This document shows, in pieces, positions 22,565 to 31,891 of a DNA stretch of 64,000 nt. The translations under genes and the position numbers were made by a program. Within the stretch, counting starts at the first letter, position 1, and each line of letters starts with the position of its first letter. Origin of the DNA: Oryza sativa Japonica Group. Lineage: Eukaryota; Streptophyta; Magnoliopsida; Poales; Poaceae. The notes under the pieces were generated by a model. It was not told where the DNA came from. It did not search any database and was given only the letters and a program-made list of their open reading frames with translations. The DNA lies in contig NC_089040.1 in NCBI RefSeq assembly GCF_034140825.1, positions 2,177,501 to 2,241,500 of the forward strand. The letters are read 5' to 3'.

Positions 22565-22771
22565 ATGATGGAGCCCGCGGCGATGGACCGCATCGTCGGC
22601 CGCCTCTCCGCCGTCGATGGCCTCTACTACCCGACCACCTTCCTCCTCGCTGACCCGCCGCCGTCCGCCCCGCACCGCAAGACCGCCCTCCCCGCGTTTC
22701 TCTCCCACGACGCCCCTCGCCTCCTCGACTGTGTTCGTTGCGGTACACCAGAGCTACTTATTAATATATAA
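22565..22771 (+). pseudogene. Probable truncated first exon of a host gene
   Basis: A 68-codon frame starts MMEPAAMDRIVGRLSAVDGL, then YYPTTFLLADPP, then APHRKTALPAFLSHDAP. Several GGCCCA motifs lie 60-140 bp upstream, as in a genuine promoter. The N-terminal part vaguely recalls plant CCDC97-like proteins (an acidic start, then a short helix before an F-L-E-R-Y-G motif), but the expected continuation is lost after DAP. A GT donor follows near 22741. AT-rich repeat DNA follows instead of further exons. I read it as a 5' gene fragment left by rearrangement; a short expressed gene cannot be excluded. Confidence 0.4.
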
Positions 22772-23109
22772 TTAATTAAATATTAGCAATTTTTAAATGG
22801 ATTATTATAATTATTTAAAAACAACTTTCGTATTGAAAAATTTTGCAAAAAAAAAAATATTGTTTAACAGTTTAGAAAACATGCGCGCGAAAAATGAGGG
22901 GTTAAGTTGAGAAAGGTAGAAAAAATAGAACAGAGCGTAAGGACAAGTTTTATACAACTAGAGATGACTACCACGTCCAATTTGATGCATACACCATCAA
23001 ACTAATAAATAACATGTATCATAATATGTCTCTACCACATAATCACTAATATATTTAGCAATCTCATGTATCTCGAATATAAGGGCAAAACTGTCATTTT
23101 ACATGATAT
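22772..23109. other. AT-rich repeat debris
   Basis: The sequence around 22780-22910 resembles the interior of a common rice MITE (ATTTAAAAACAACTTTCGTA, then CATGCGCGCGAAAAATGAGG), without identifiable ends. The rest up to 23109 is unassigned. Confidence 0.35.
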
Positions 23110-23393
23110 AGTGTCGGATTGAAGGAGTGGAAATAGACGTGCTCCAACGCGGCGAGTCAGCGAGGAGGACAAGAACCCTAACTCGGATCTAGAGGACAGC
23201 GTGAAGTTGATGTGTGATGATGAGTGTGGCGGCTGCGGTGTCGATGTCCTCGCACATAGAGAGCAGCACGAGGGTGAGGTGAAGCGACACGGGCATCGAC
23301 GTGAATGAGTCAGCAAGCGCGGGGTGCGCCTCCACCAGCGTGTACCAAGTACCAACGCCACATGCAGATGAGAGAAGGGAGAAGATAAGGAAG
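23110..23393. repeat. Relic copy of a segment found inside the duplicated unit
   Basis: This ~280-bp stretch closely matches 29275-29545 and 43130-43400, with a few substitutions and a small insertion. On the minus strand it reads YTLVEAHPALADSFTSMPVS, then LHLTLVLLSMCEDIDTA, which looks like part of a real exon, but the family was not recognised. It ends precisely at the left border of the first duplicated unit (23394). Confidence 0.75.
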
Positions 23394-23594
23394 AAGAACT
23401 TTTTAATGTGCATACAACACTGCTGCTAGGTGGAAACTAGAGTTACTAGTGGATATCATGTGCATTGGTTATGATATCAACTAGTAGTAATCATTAAGAG
23501 CAAACTTTAGAAACCATGACCCATCTAAGAATCTACAGAATCATCATCAGCAGCAGCACGATTAAACATCGAATAACTAAGATAAACATGACAT

Positions 23595-26500
23595 CTAAAG
23601 TTCAGTGGAATGGCAGCTGCAGGGCTCCAAAACAGTCAGCTTCACTGTGGAAGGTACCCTAGGCTGGATGTATCTTCTGATAGCCAAGACCCCTCTGTGA
23701 CCTTCCATGATAATGTCCCTATCTAGTGGGGGGCATTTGCTGATTTTGCTGCCTGGAGTATCACACCTAAAACCAGTCTGAGAAGCATCCAATGTCAAGC
23801 ACTCGAGTGAAGCTGTACTCTCAAGGATATGGCATGTCAGCTCAACCAAGCTCTTTACAGAGATGAATGATGTAACCGTCACACTCTTAAGGTTGTGATG
23901 CTTCTCTTCTCGTATTGATCTCAGATCTGCAGGATGTGCAAAAATTGAAACACTCTGCACGTTCCGCTGCATTACCTAGGATGTGAAAGGGAGAAATTTT
24001 AAGTGACATTTCCACCACACAGCTACTAATTTCATTCATAGCAGTAATAATATATGAACAGCTACTCACATTCAAGTCAAAAGTCTCCAGAGAAGGTGCA
24101 GCATAAATATAAGAAGCCAGGGATAAATAGTCATAGGCTGGGAAAAATCCAATAAGGCCAATGCTCAAGTGCCTGAGGCAGAGGAATTTGCTACACAGCT
24201 TCGGTGCAAAGGCCGTCTGCATAAAGAGGTCAAATTAATTATGCTACAACCCATAAGACAGAATCTAGTCTCATTCATGTGTCAGGCAAAATTTCTCATA
24301 CCTCTTTGCGTGACTTTATGGCAAGAGATTCAAGATTTGGCATGATGGATGGAAGTTCAGCACGAGCATGATAAACATAACCAGAGCGGACCATGCATAG
24401 GCTCTTTATTTGCAAAGTTTCTCCAAGTTTCAGTTCCGTTTTGTCCCCTTGAAATGCAAAAATGGAGACATTAGGAGCTTCATTTTCTATCAGTTTCAGC
24501 TTGTCACACCCAAACACCTTCAGGGAGATGAGCCGCTGCAGTAGGCAAGGTACCTTCAGGCAAACTATCCTATCGCAGTACCTGATTTCCAACTGCTCCA
24601 ATGCAAGAGAATGGGAAAGAAGGCAGCCTAACTCGTTCTCCGTAATACGCACACAACAAAGATACAGTCTCATCAGACTTCTTAAGCCACTAAGTGTGAC
24701 TGTTGGGTGGAAGGAACAGTTAGAAAGGTGAAGATATTGGATTGAGTCTCCACTCCCATTCGACAGAAGAGAGCATGGGAAATTGTACTTTGCCTGGAAC
24801 TGGGTCAGTGAAATTATGAGTTCTTCAATCCCTGGTTTAACAGAAATCTGAAGCCAATTGTTGAGATATGAAGAGCCTTTCCCACTATAATCTGAATATA
24901 TCTGAATCTTAAGTTTTTTCACGCCGATGCCTGAGTGCCTTTTGAGAATGTGGTCGACTTTGCTGTAGAAAAGTCCAGCCAATTCTTCCTTTCCACATGC
25001 ATTTTTGTTCAACCCAAATGCTTCACTACTGAAATTGAGGTTGGGGTGGCATCTCCACAAACTTAGAAAGGAACGAGACACACAGGCAGCTCGGGCAGCA
25101 TCTCGCATTGGCATCAAGGAATGTATAAGACGCCAGATGTCCTGCTTGCACAAGCATGGGAGAGAAGTTAAACATTGGAATTGTGAAGACAAATGGTTGA
25201 ATTAGATGGAAGAAAAAAATGGTAACTTATGGAGTAACACTTTAACTGGTCCAGTGCTACCTGCCTGATTATGTACTATTACTATGAATTATATAGTTGA
25301 CTTCCGCTAGGCAAATATGTTCTTACCCAAATCATGTATTAAGTGCTCAGCACTATTTGTTTCTTTGCAATTGTGCCAGATAAAATGGATGGAATGATGT
25401 TTAATTGTCTAATGGCAGAAAAGGAACAGAAATGGACATGCACTTTGCATAGGGTACCAATATCTGAATATATAAACAACCAGAAAGCTCAGTTAAATAT
25501 GTATCAGAATCAAATAACTTTTGGCAGCTACAGTGTTAAAATAAATTGATATGAAGTTAGAAACATTAAGGTGTGTTTGGTTACTTGCTTGGATTTTCAT
25601 ACACTAGGTCAGGAACTCAGGATGGGGAAGATGCGGGGAGTCAGGATGGGGAGATGCGGGGAATCAAACAAGAATGCCATCCTACAAGGACATGCGGCTC
25701 ACAAAATTACCATGTACTGACTGCAATGGTCTAACGGAGATAACATTTGTTAGCACGGAACCGTTTTTGAGATGGTACAATTTAAGGAAGTTAGAAACAG
25801 CATGGAGACTAGTGGCAAAAGCTCATCATTGATGTTGACTTGAGAAACTCCCAGCCTAAGAACCACCAGCTTAGAAGAAAGCATTATGTGTAGACAATTT
25901 GTGATTGAAAGTAAGTGCAACAGCTGGAAAAACAGTTCCGATGCAGCAGCTGTAGGAGGTTATAGCATCAAAGTGCTCCGTTCATAAACTTTAATAACGT
26001 TGGTCGACCGATTTGTGCGATTCAAGCAGTAATCGTCATAATTTACTTGTACTACACTACTAGTAAGATGTTTCATCATCAACATTTTATTTATGGTGTA
26101 CCTCTGGAAGGCTTGGTATCTCTATGTCAGCAGCACCCTGAGAATCGCCGTCTTGTTGGCAGGGTGAGCCCTTTCTTTTAGCCCGTAAAGCAATCAATCC
26201 ATCTGCAGCACAAGATGCATGGTTTACATCCATTTGAGGAATAAACAGAAAATTCAAGCAAGCACACCATTGCACACATGGCAATCCGTTATTTTTTTTT
26301 TGTCCCCTTTTGTACAACAACACTAACAGTTTGTAAAAGAAACCAACATGTTATCAATTTAAGGGGAAATGGCTGAAGTTCAGCATGTCATATAGTATTT
26401 TTCTTATTTTGCATAGCATAGTATCCTATAAACCAATACAATTCATCCCCAATTAGTGCAATTAATAGTATTTTTTTGGTCATCTCGCTTTGCCACATCA

Positions 26501-28134
26501 CCCCTTAATTTCCATCAGATTGCATGTAGTGTCTCTCACGCAGAAAACCCAACCAAACGTTCCTACGTACCCCAGAACATCCTACCTGCTATCGTTCCAT
26601 CTCCACTCTCAGCGCAACACGACGCAAGAGAACTGAGCCATTCGGCTTCCATGTCCGCCTTTGAGTCTCCCTCACCTGAAAGGCTGAAACCGTTCGCTGC
26701 GCTATCAAAACCTGAAACAGCTAGGAGTTGAAGTGACAGCCGCCATGGACATTTATTACCCTCAATATGCCTTCTCCTTTCCTCTCAAAGGCTCTCAGCT
26801 ATGCTGCCAGATCTTCATGGGAGAGAGAAAGACGAGCTGTATCCTCCGGCGACGATGACAAACTCACTCTGGTCAACGACACTAGCTGATGAGCCTTCCC
26901 AACACAACTTATCTCTCTCAGGATATGCCACTCCCGCAGGTTCAAATCAATATGCTTATTATCCCTGTCCTTCCACAGAATCTTTCCACCCATGACTAGC
27001 TTCATGTTTTATGATGCTTGAAGCTATGCTAATCTGGACCTTTCAATTATGTGTCTATCGTATGCTGCTATGTAGATATGCAGTTACAACTTTAACCACT
27101 TTCTGTCGATGCCCTATGTAGCTGTGGTTTCATTGTCAGATCCTTTTCTTCTTTTTAAGCAATTGAAGAATGCAGGAAACAAGACCATCAGTTGGTTGAT
27201 TCGTAGTCTAAGTATAATATTGAGGTGCGTAAAACTCTTAATTTTGATGGAAATTTTTAGTTGGTGAACCTTGTTCGGTAACTGAATTTTAATAGCCATG
27301 TTTATCTGCTGAACCTTCTTTCATATCTGAATATGAATTTTTTTTTGCTAACCCTGTTATCCAACTTGGGGAGCAATGTATATGATTTTGAATTATCATC
27401 ATTAGCCAAGTTCTCACAGTATTACTAAACATTTTTCTTTTTCTGTTGCCCACGGTAATATCTAAATTGTCAGCTACCAAGATATATATCCTCATATTTC
27501 ACAACTGATTTGAATGTTGAACAAAACCGTAACTCCATATTCACACAAAAAGAGGTTGTCTTACTTCAATGCAATTCAGTGTTTTTGCTATCCATGCGAC
27601 CATACGCACAAATATTGTTCTAAGAATTCCCGCAGCAACACGCGGGTACCTTATAGTTACAGTGTAGTCTCTCTCCCTACGTCTCGTCAATCTAGTTAAA
27701 GAGAAAAGGAACAAGACGGTGGTGGCCGGCCACCAGCCATGGCGGATCGGATAAACCACCTTTGATCTCCTACCTTGCGCTCAATAAAAACATGTTTTTT
27801 TTTCTTTTTGGTTTGTGTATATACTAGTACTACATATATACAGATTCGAATAATCGACACAAACTAGTGTGAAGAAAACTAAATAAACACCCACCCAACG
27901 AAACAGGAAAAAGAGGCGCAAGCAAGTCCATCTGGTTCCCTTCCCCCACCGTAAACGCAAGAAGCTGCTGCTGCTGCCGCCGCTTGACCAGAGAGTGACA
28001 GAGGGAGGTGGGAGAGGAAGCTTATGAGGAGTAGTTTCTTTACCACGGGGGGGAGCTTGGGCTTGGCGGCGGCGGCGCTCCTGGTCCCGCTGGCGCTGGA
28101 TGGACATGAGGCGCATCAGATCCAGCATCCCCAT
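23595..28134 (-). CDS. F-box/leucine-rich protein, copy 1
   Basis: Six exons are inferred on the minus strand: 28044-28134, 26586-26675, 26102-26202, 24302-25141, 24070-24216 and 23595-23975. All have GT-AG introns, giving 549 residues. The F-box (about residues 91-130; LPEDIWRLIHSLMPMRDAAR, then AACVSRSFL) is split by an intron after LPE. It should bind Skp1 in an SCF ubiquitin ligase. The rest is a degenerate leucine-rich region (YLHLSNCSF, LRSLMRLYL, LEQLEIRYC, LISLKVFGCDKLKLI) like the large grass FBX/FBL families. Exon 1 starts at ATG 28134 (ACCACCATGG context; MGMLDLMRLMSIQRQRD). It splices in phase to the next exon across a 1.37-kb intron, the least certain junction. The C-terminal half may recruit substrates; none is known. 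Confidence 0.75.
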
Positions 28135-28386
28135 GGTGGTGAGGGGATCTCTCTCCGCCGGCCTTTCGTCGTCGCCGGTCGGCACTTCTCAACGTCACAC
28201 ACAAAATTGGGGAACGAGAGTTATAATTTGTAGGCAAGATAGATATAGATATCAGAGTTATAATTTTAGGAAGGAGCCCAAGCAGTAGGCAGTAGCAGAG
28301 TTCTGTTTCAATTAGGATGAGGTCTCCCTACGACAACGGGGAAGGAACGGAACGTGTGGAAAACTAAAAATATATTTATCCACGGA

Positions 28387-28489
28387 CTCCCTACTTCCAA
28401 AAAAAAACCAACTTCTAGTTATAAATTTAGACATAGTGTATGTCTAGAGTCATAGCAATAAGTTGATTTTTTTTATGAAACGGAGGGAG
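28387..28489. mobile_element. Degenerate Stowaway-like MITE
   Basis: The segment has ends CTCCCTACTTCC and ACGGAGGGAG and inner arms CAACTTCTAGTTATA and AATAAGTTGATTTT. It resembles the widespread rice Stowaway family with CTCCCTCCGT ends. It lies upstream of the F-box gene and recurs in unit 2 at 42242-42344. Confidence 0.45.
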
Positions 28490-28559
28490 TATGTGTCATC
28501 CTAGTGTAATTTACACTCTAACTTTTATATATATTAACTACAATACAAGGGGTGAGAGA

Positions 28560-29860
28560 TAGGGAAGAAGGGAGTAGTAAAGCTGACATGTGGGGTTCAC
28601 GTCGGCCACACTATTTTAATTTTTTTTTGAAAGAAACACAGCAAGGGTGGCGGACGGAGCATAGCGGTGCGGGCGAGCTCATGGAGCAGATGGGCGGTAG
28701 GTAGAGCCGACCACCAGAGCGTCGCCCTCGCGACAGCCACGGACTCTCCGCTGTCGTCCTTGGTGAGGAGCTCCATTGTCGGCGGTTCGTCGACGACGGT
28801 GGAGGGGCAGAGATGGCGGGGTTGGAGCGGAGGAGGAGGTCGTTCTCGACATCGATGCCGCCATCTCCACTCGCCCCTACGACGATGCTGACCACCACGC
28901 CGTCAGTCTCCTTCAAGAAGACACCCGCCACCCCGGCTCCGGTCACCGCGCCACCCACCAAGTCCACCAAGGCACCCATGCCGGTACCCAAGGCCAAGGC
29001 CACCTCATTGCCGCCCTCGTCTCCCCCAAGTCGAGGCTTTCGTCGCCGAGTCCCCACATCCCCACCACGGCGCACGCCGAGTCGCCGCCGTCGGAGCTTG
29101 GACATCTCGCCTCGCTCGCCTGCTCCGCTGCCCACCCGCGCGTGTCTGCTGCCTGAGAAGAAGAAGAGAGAGAAAGAGGAGGGGAGAGGGAAGAAGAGAG
29201 GAGGAGTGAGGATGAAGAAGAGAGAGAAGGGAGAGGGAAGAAGGGAGGGGTGAGGCTGACATATGGGGTGATACTGCGTCGGTTTGAAGGAGTGGAAATA
29301 GACGCGCTCCAACGCGGCGAGTCAGCGAGGAGGACAAGAACCCTAACTCGGATCTAGAGGACAACGTGAAGTTGATGTGTGATGATGAGTGTGGCGGCTG
29401 CGGTGTCGATGTCCTCGCACATAGAGAGCAGCACGATGGCGAGGTGAAGCGACACGGGCATCGACGTGAATGAGTCAGCAAGCGCGGGGTGCGCCTCCAC
29501 CAGCGTGTACCAACGCCACATGCAGATGAGAGAAGGGAGAAGATAATGGCAAAATTGTTGTTTTACATGGTTTTTCTTCTGTCAATTAGGTGGGTGACAT
29601 GTGGATCCCACGATATTTTTTTGTGTGTGAATGACATATGGGTGTCACATTTTTTTTATTCTAATGCCATGCCACGTAAGCGCCACATAGGACAAAGACT
29701 CGGTAAAGACCGCCACGTAGGCGTCACGTTAGCCAAAACCACCGAGGGATATTGTTTGCATGGGTTGTGATAGCTGGAGAAGTCGATTTACCCGGTTTTG
29801 TGGGTGGAGGACAGGAATCATACTGGGCGATAGTTGGGGGAGCCGAAGTATAATTTTTCC
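28560..29860. mobile_element. Truncated MULE with one recognisable terminus
   Basis: The right part (about 29570-29860) carries the subterminal blocks seen in the long-TIR MULEs of this window (GTGACATGTGGATCCCAC, GCCACGTAAGCGCCAC, GACCGCCACGTAGGCG). It ends with GCCGAAGTATAATTTTTCCC. No matching left terminus was found, so the element is incomplete or rearranged. Its interior has a GC-rich block open in several frames (28620-29250) and the 270-bp exon-like segment that also exists at 23110-23393. The GC-rich frames show no recognisable domain. Confidence 0.45.
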
Positions 29861-30197
29861 CTATTGTTTGTGCGTGTATATTTTTCATCTGGGCTGCCTT
29901 TGGGTGAAATGCGTGGCCCATTTGAGAGTCCACACCCACCTGGGCTGGCGCCTGAGCCAGCTAAGCGTGACCAAAAAGAAAGAAAGTGGCGGGGTTTTTC
30001 AATTTTGGTTTATTAGTGGTGAAAAGAGGGGTGTGTTTGTTCAGTGGAATCCTAGCCGCCCAAAGGAGTTGGAAGCATCTTGGCCGTCCAAGAGCGATCC
30101 GTGTCGACCGATTTGGACCAATCAGAGCGCTGGATCAAATTTGGCACGGATTGAGATGGTTTGGTTTTCCCGCTCAGCGCTTTGAAAAATTTGGGGG

Positions 30198-30205
30198 ATA
30201 AATAT
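30198..30205 (+). promoter_or_regulatory. TATA-like element of the orphan gene
   Basis: ATAAATAT lies 109 bp upstream of the ATG at 30314, leaving a plausible ~80-nt leader. This supports 30314 as the start, because more upstream codons of the open frame would precede the TATA box. Confidence 0.45.
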
Positions 30206-30313
30206 CTGAGGAGGGGATGGGGCCCAGACGTCAGCCAGGGCCAGCCCCCTCGTCTTCCCCTTCCTCTCTCCACTCCTCCACCACCACCGGCCGCCTCGCC
30301 CTCCCCGCCGGCC

Positions 30314-31366
30314 ATGGCGCTCGTCCTGCCCGACATCACCGTCGCCACGATCGAGGATCTCCACGTCCTCGCCATGCTCGATGAGCCGCGCTTCATCGAC
30401 CTCGTCTCCATTCCCGCCGTCCGCCGCGCAGCCGAGTTCGAGGTCGCCATCACGCCGAAGGTGGACTACGATGGGTGGGTCTGCAACAAGCTCGAGGATC
30501 TCCGGCGCGTCAGGCGCTTCGACGACCTCCTCACCGACCTCCAGAAGAGGATCCTCCCCATGCTCGGCAACAACCCCGACGACAAGGCGGCCCTCCGCAA
30601 TCTCCGTACATGCGGGTACGCAATGTGGAGCGTTCGTCAACATGCTCACCCCTCCCTCCACAACCTCGTCGGGTTCTACTCCAACACGGTGACCCGGAAG
30701 GCTCGCCAAGCTCTGGATCCGTACAAGGCCTACACGATCAAGCAGGAGTGGCTGCACGCCATGGCGCTTCGGGTGGAGGGATCCCGGTCTGCTTTCATGC
30801 CGTTCGACAGCGACTACGTGCCACCATCTCCGCCCATGCCCACCATCGTCGTCAGCTCGCTCGTCGATGTCCACGGCGTGCGCTTCGCCATCGACCCGCA
30901 CCGCGTCGAGCTCGGCGCCGTCGACGCCGTCCGCCTCGCCCCGGAGTACCTCCACATCCTCCTCGAGAAGGTGGAGCAGGAGGGATGGATCTGCCCGACG
31001 CTCCCCGCTCTGCGCCACGTCGCTCGCTTCGCCAACCTCCTCACCGATCTCCAGGATCGCGTCCTCCCCGGGCTCCTCAACGACCACACCGACCCAGCCG
31101 TCCTACGCAAGCTCCGCACCTGCGGGTGTGGGATGAAGAAGCTGCGTGCCGTCGCCAAGGGTCCTCTCCTCCGCTTGACGCGCCTCTTCAGCAACTGCCT
31201 CACCCGCCACGCTCGTGACGCGCTCGACGCCCGGAAGGACTTCCGCATCTCTGCCGATTGGATCGATAAGATTGCAGTTCGCGTCGACAGGTGTCTCACT
31301 ATACCACTTCATCTTCACCACCACCTGGAGGACCCGTTCGTTGATCATCTCCATGATCTCCCCTGA
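30314..31366 (+). CDS. Orphan protein with internal ~100-residue repeat, copy 1
   Basis: A 350-residue frame starting in a strong context (GCCATGG). I do not recognise the family. It consists of two related halves. In the first, LLTDLQKRILPMLGNNPDDK, LRNLRTCGYAMWSVR and FYSNTVTRKARQALDPYK appear. In the second, LLTDLQDRVLPGLLNDHTDP, LRKLRTCGCGMKKLR and LFSNCLTRHARDALDARK appear. Both halves look all-helical, with a conserved LRTCG core, and no signal peptide or membrane segment. A GT donor at 31291 and an AG acceptor ending at 31685 would splice in phase to an acidic tail (31686-31848; DGEEPEYEVEPGVEVKHG). That alternative gives 379 residues. Strong GC codon bias suggests a genuine grass gene. 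An identical copy lies in unit 2. Confidence 0.65.
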   Translation: MALVLPDITVATIEDLHVLAMLDEPRFIDLVSIPAVRRAAEFEVAITPKVDYDGWVCNKLEDLRRVRRFDDLLTDLQKRILPMLGNNPDDKAALRNLRTCGYAMWSVRQHAHPSLHNLVGFYSNTVTRKARQALDPYKAYTIKQEWLHAMALRVEGSRSAFMPFDSDYVPPSPPMPTIVVSSLVDVHGVRFAIDPHRVELGAVDAVRLAPEYLHILLEKVEQEGWICPTLPALRHVARFANLLTDLQDRVLPGLLNDHTDPAVLRKLRTCGCGMKKLRAVAKGPLLRLTRLFSNCLTRHARDALDARKDFRISADWIDKIAVRVDRCLTIPLHLHHHLEDPFVDHLHDLP

Positions 31367-31414
31367 GTTGAGTGCCACCCTGATGTCGAGTTGTACAGAC
31401 CTCGCTAAGTCCCA

Positions 31415-31575
31415 CTAAGATGTCGTTTTAGTCGTACAAGGATGAACCTCCCCTGCGTCCCGTCCTAGTCCTAAGATGTCTTTGAGTCTTACAAGGATGA
31501 ACCTCCCCTGCGTCCTAAGATGTCTTTGAGTCGTACAGGGATGACAGTCTGATGTCTTTCAGTCGTATATACAGA
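31415..31575. repeat. Short tandem repeat downstream of the orphan gene
   Basis: Units of about 43-56 bp share TAAGATGTCTTTGAGTCGTA and CAAGGATGAACCTCCCCTGC, with three to four drifting copies. The last unit reads GGATGACAGTCTGATGTCTT. The array lies in the 3' UTR or in the possible last intron of the orphan gene. A related single unit stands at 50924-50962. Confidence 0.7.
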
Positions 31576-31851
31576 TCTCCTATGAGTCATTTGATATATA
31601 AAATTTCCATTAATAATCTACTTTAGGACATTGCTCATTTCTGTGATCAATGCATGCATTTTAGAAGCATGATTAGATTTTTCAGCATCTTGTGGTGTTT
31701 ATTCGATTACCGTTACTTTCGTTTACACAACGATCCCACTGACGGTGAGGAACCTGAGTACGAGGTTGAGCCAGGAGTAGAGGTTAAGCATGGCAAGTGC
31801 CCTCCTGTAGCTAGCTGCATTATCTATCGGAGTATCTGTATCGTGTAGTAA

Positions 31852-31891
31852 CTAGCTGAATGCCCATGCGTTGCATCGGGATTTTAAGAAA
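31852..31891 (-). mobile_element. 3' end of an older Helitron
   Basis: The minus strand reads CCGATGCAACGCATGG hairpin, then GCATTCAGCTAG followed by T. A short palindrome about ten bases before CTAG is the diagnostic 3' end of Helitrons. A second Helitron (31892-35920) inserted right next to it, so the body of this older element would continue beyond 35920, but its 5' end was not found. Confidence 0.5.

Noticed and set aside
25570-25690. Transposon around GGATGGGGAAGATGCGGGGA repeats in an F-box intron
   Set aside because: No paired ends or target duplication could be defined; left as a degraded repeat.
26743-27005. Possible small gene open on both strands (plus frame with DELYPPATMTNSLW, minus frame MKLVMGGKILW)
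   Set aside because: Lies inside the predicted first intron of the F-box gene; both strands are open by chance and neither resembles a family.
27620-27665. Helitron-like 3' end on the plus strand (CCCGCAGCAACACGCGGG hairpin)
   Set aside because: The expected CTAG or CTRR end after the hairpin is not clear and no 5' end was found.
28611-29312. Long GC-rich frames on both strands within the truncated MULE (and 42466-43167)
   Set aside because: Open in several frames because of base composition; Arg/Ser/Pro-rich with no domain or splice support.
30122-31087. 321-codon minus-strand frame opposite the orphan gene (and its unit 2 copy)
   Set aside because: It is the antisense shadow of GC3-rich coding; the plus frame has a good start context, TATA and a meaningful internal repeat.
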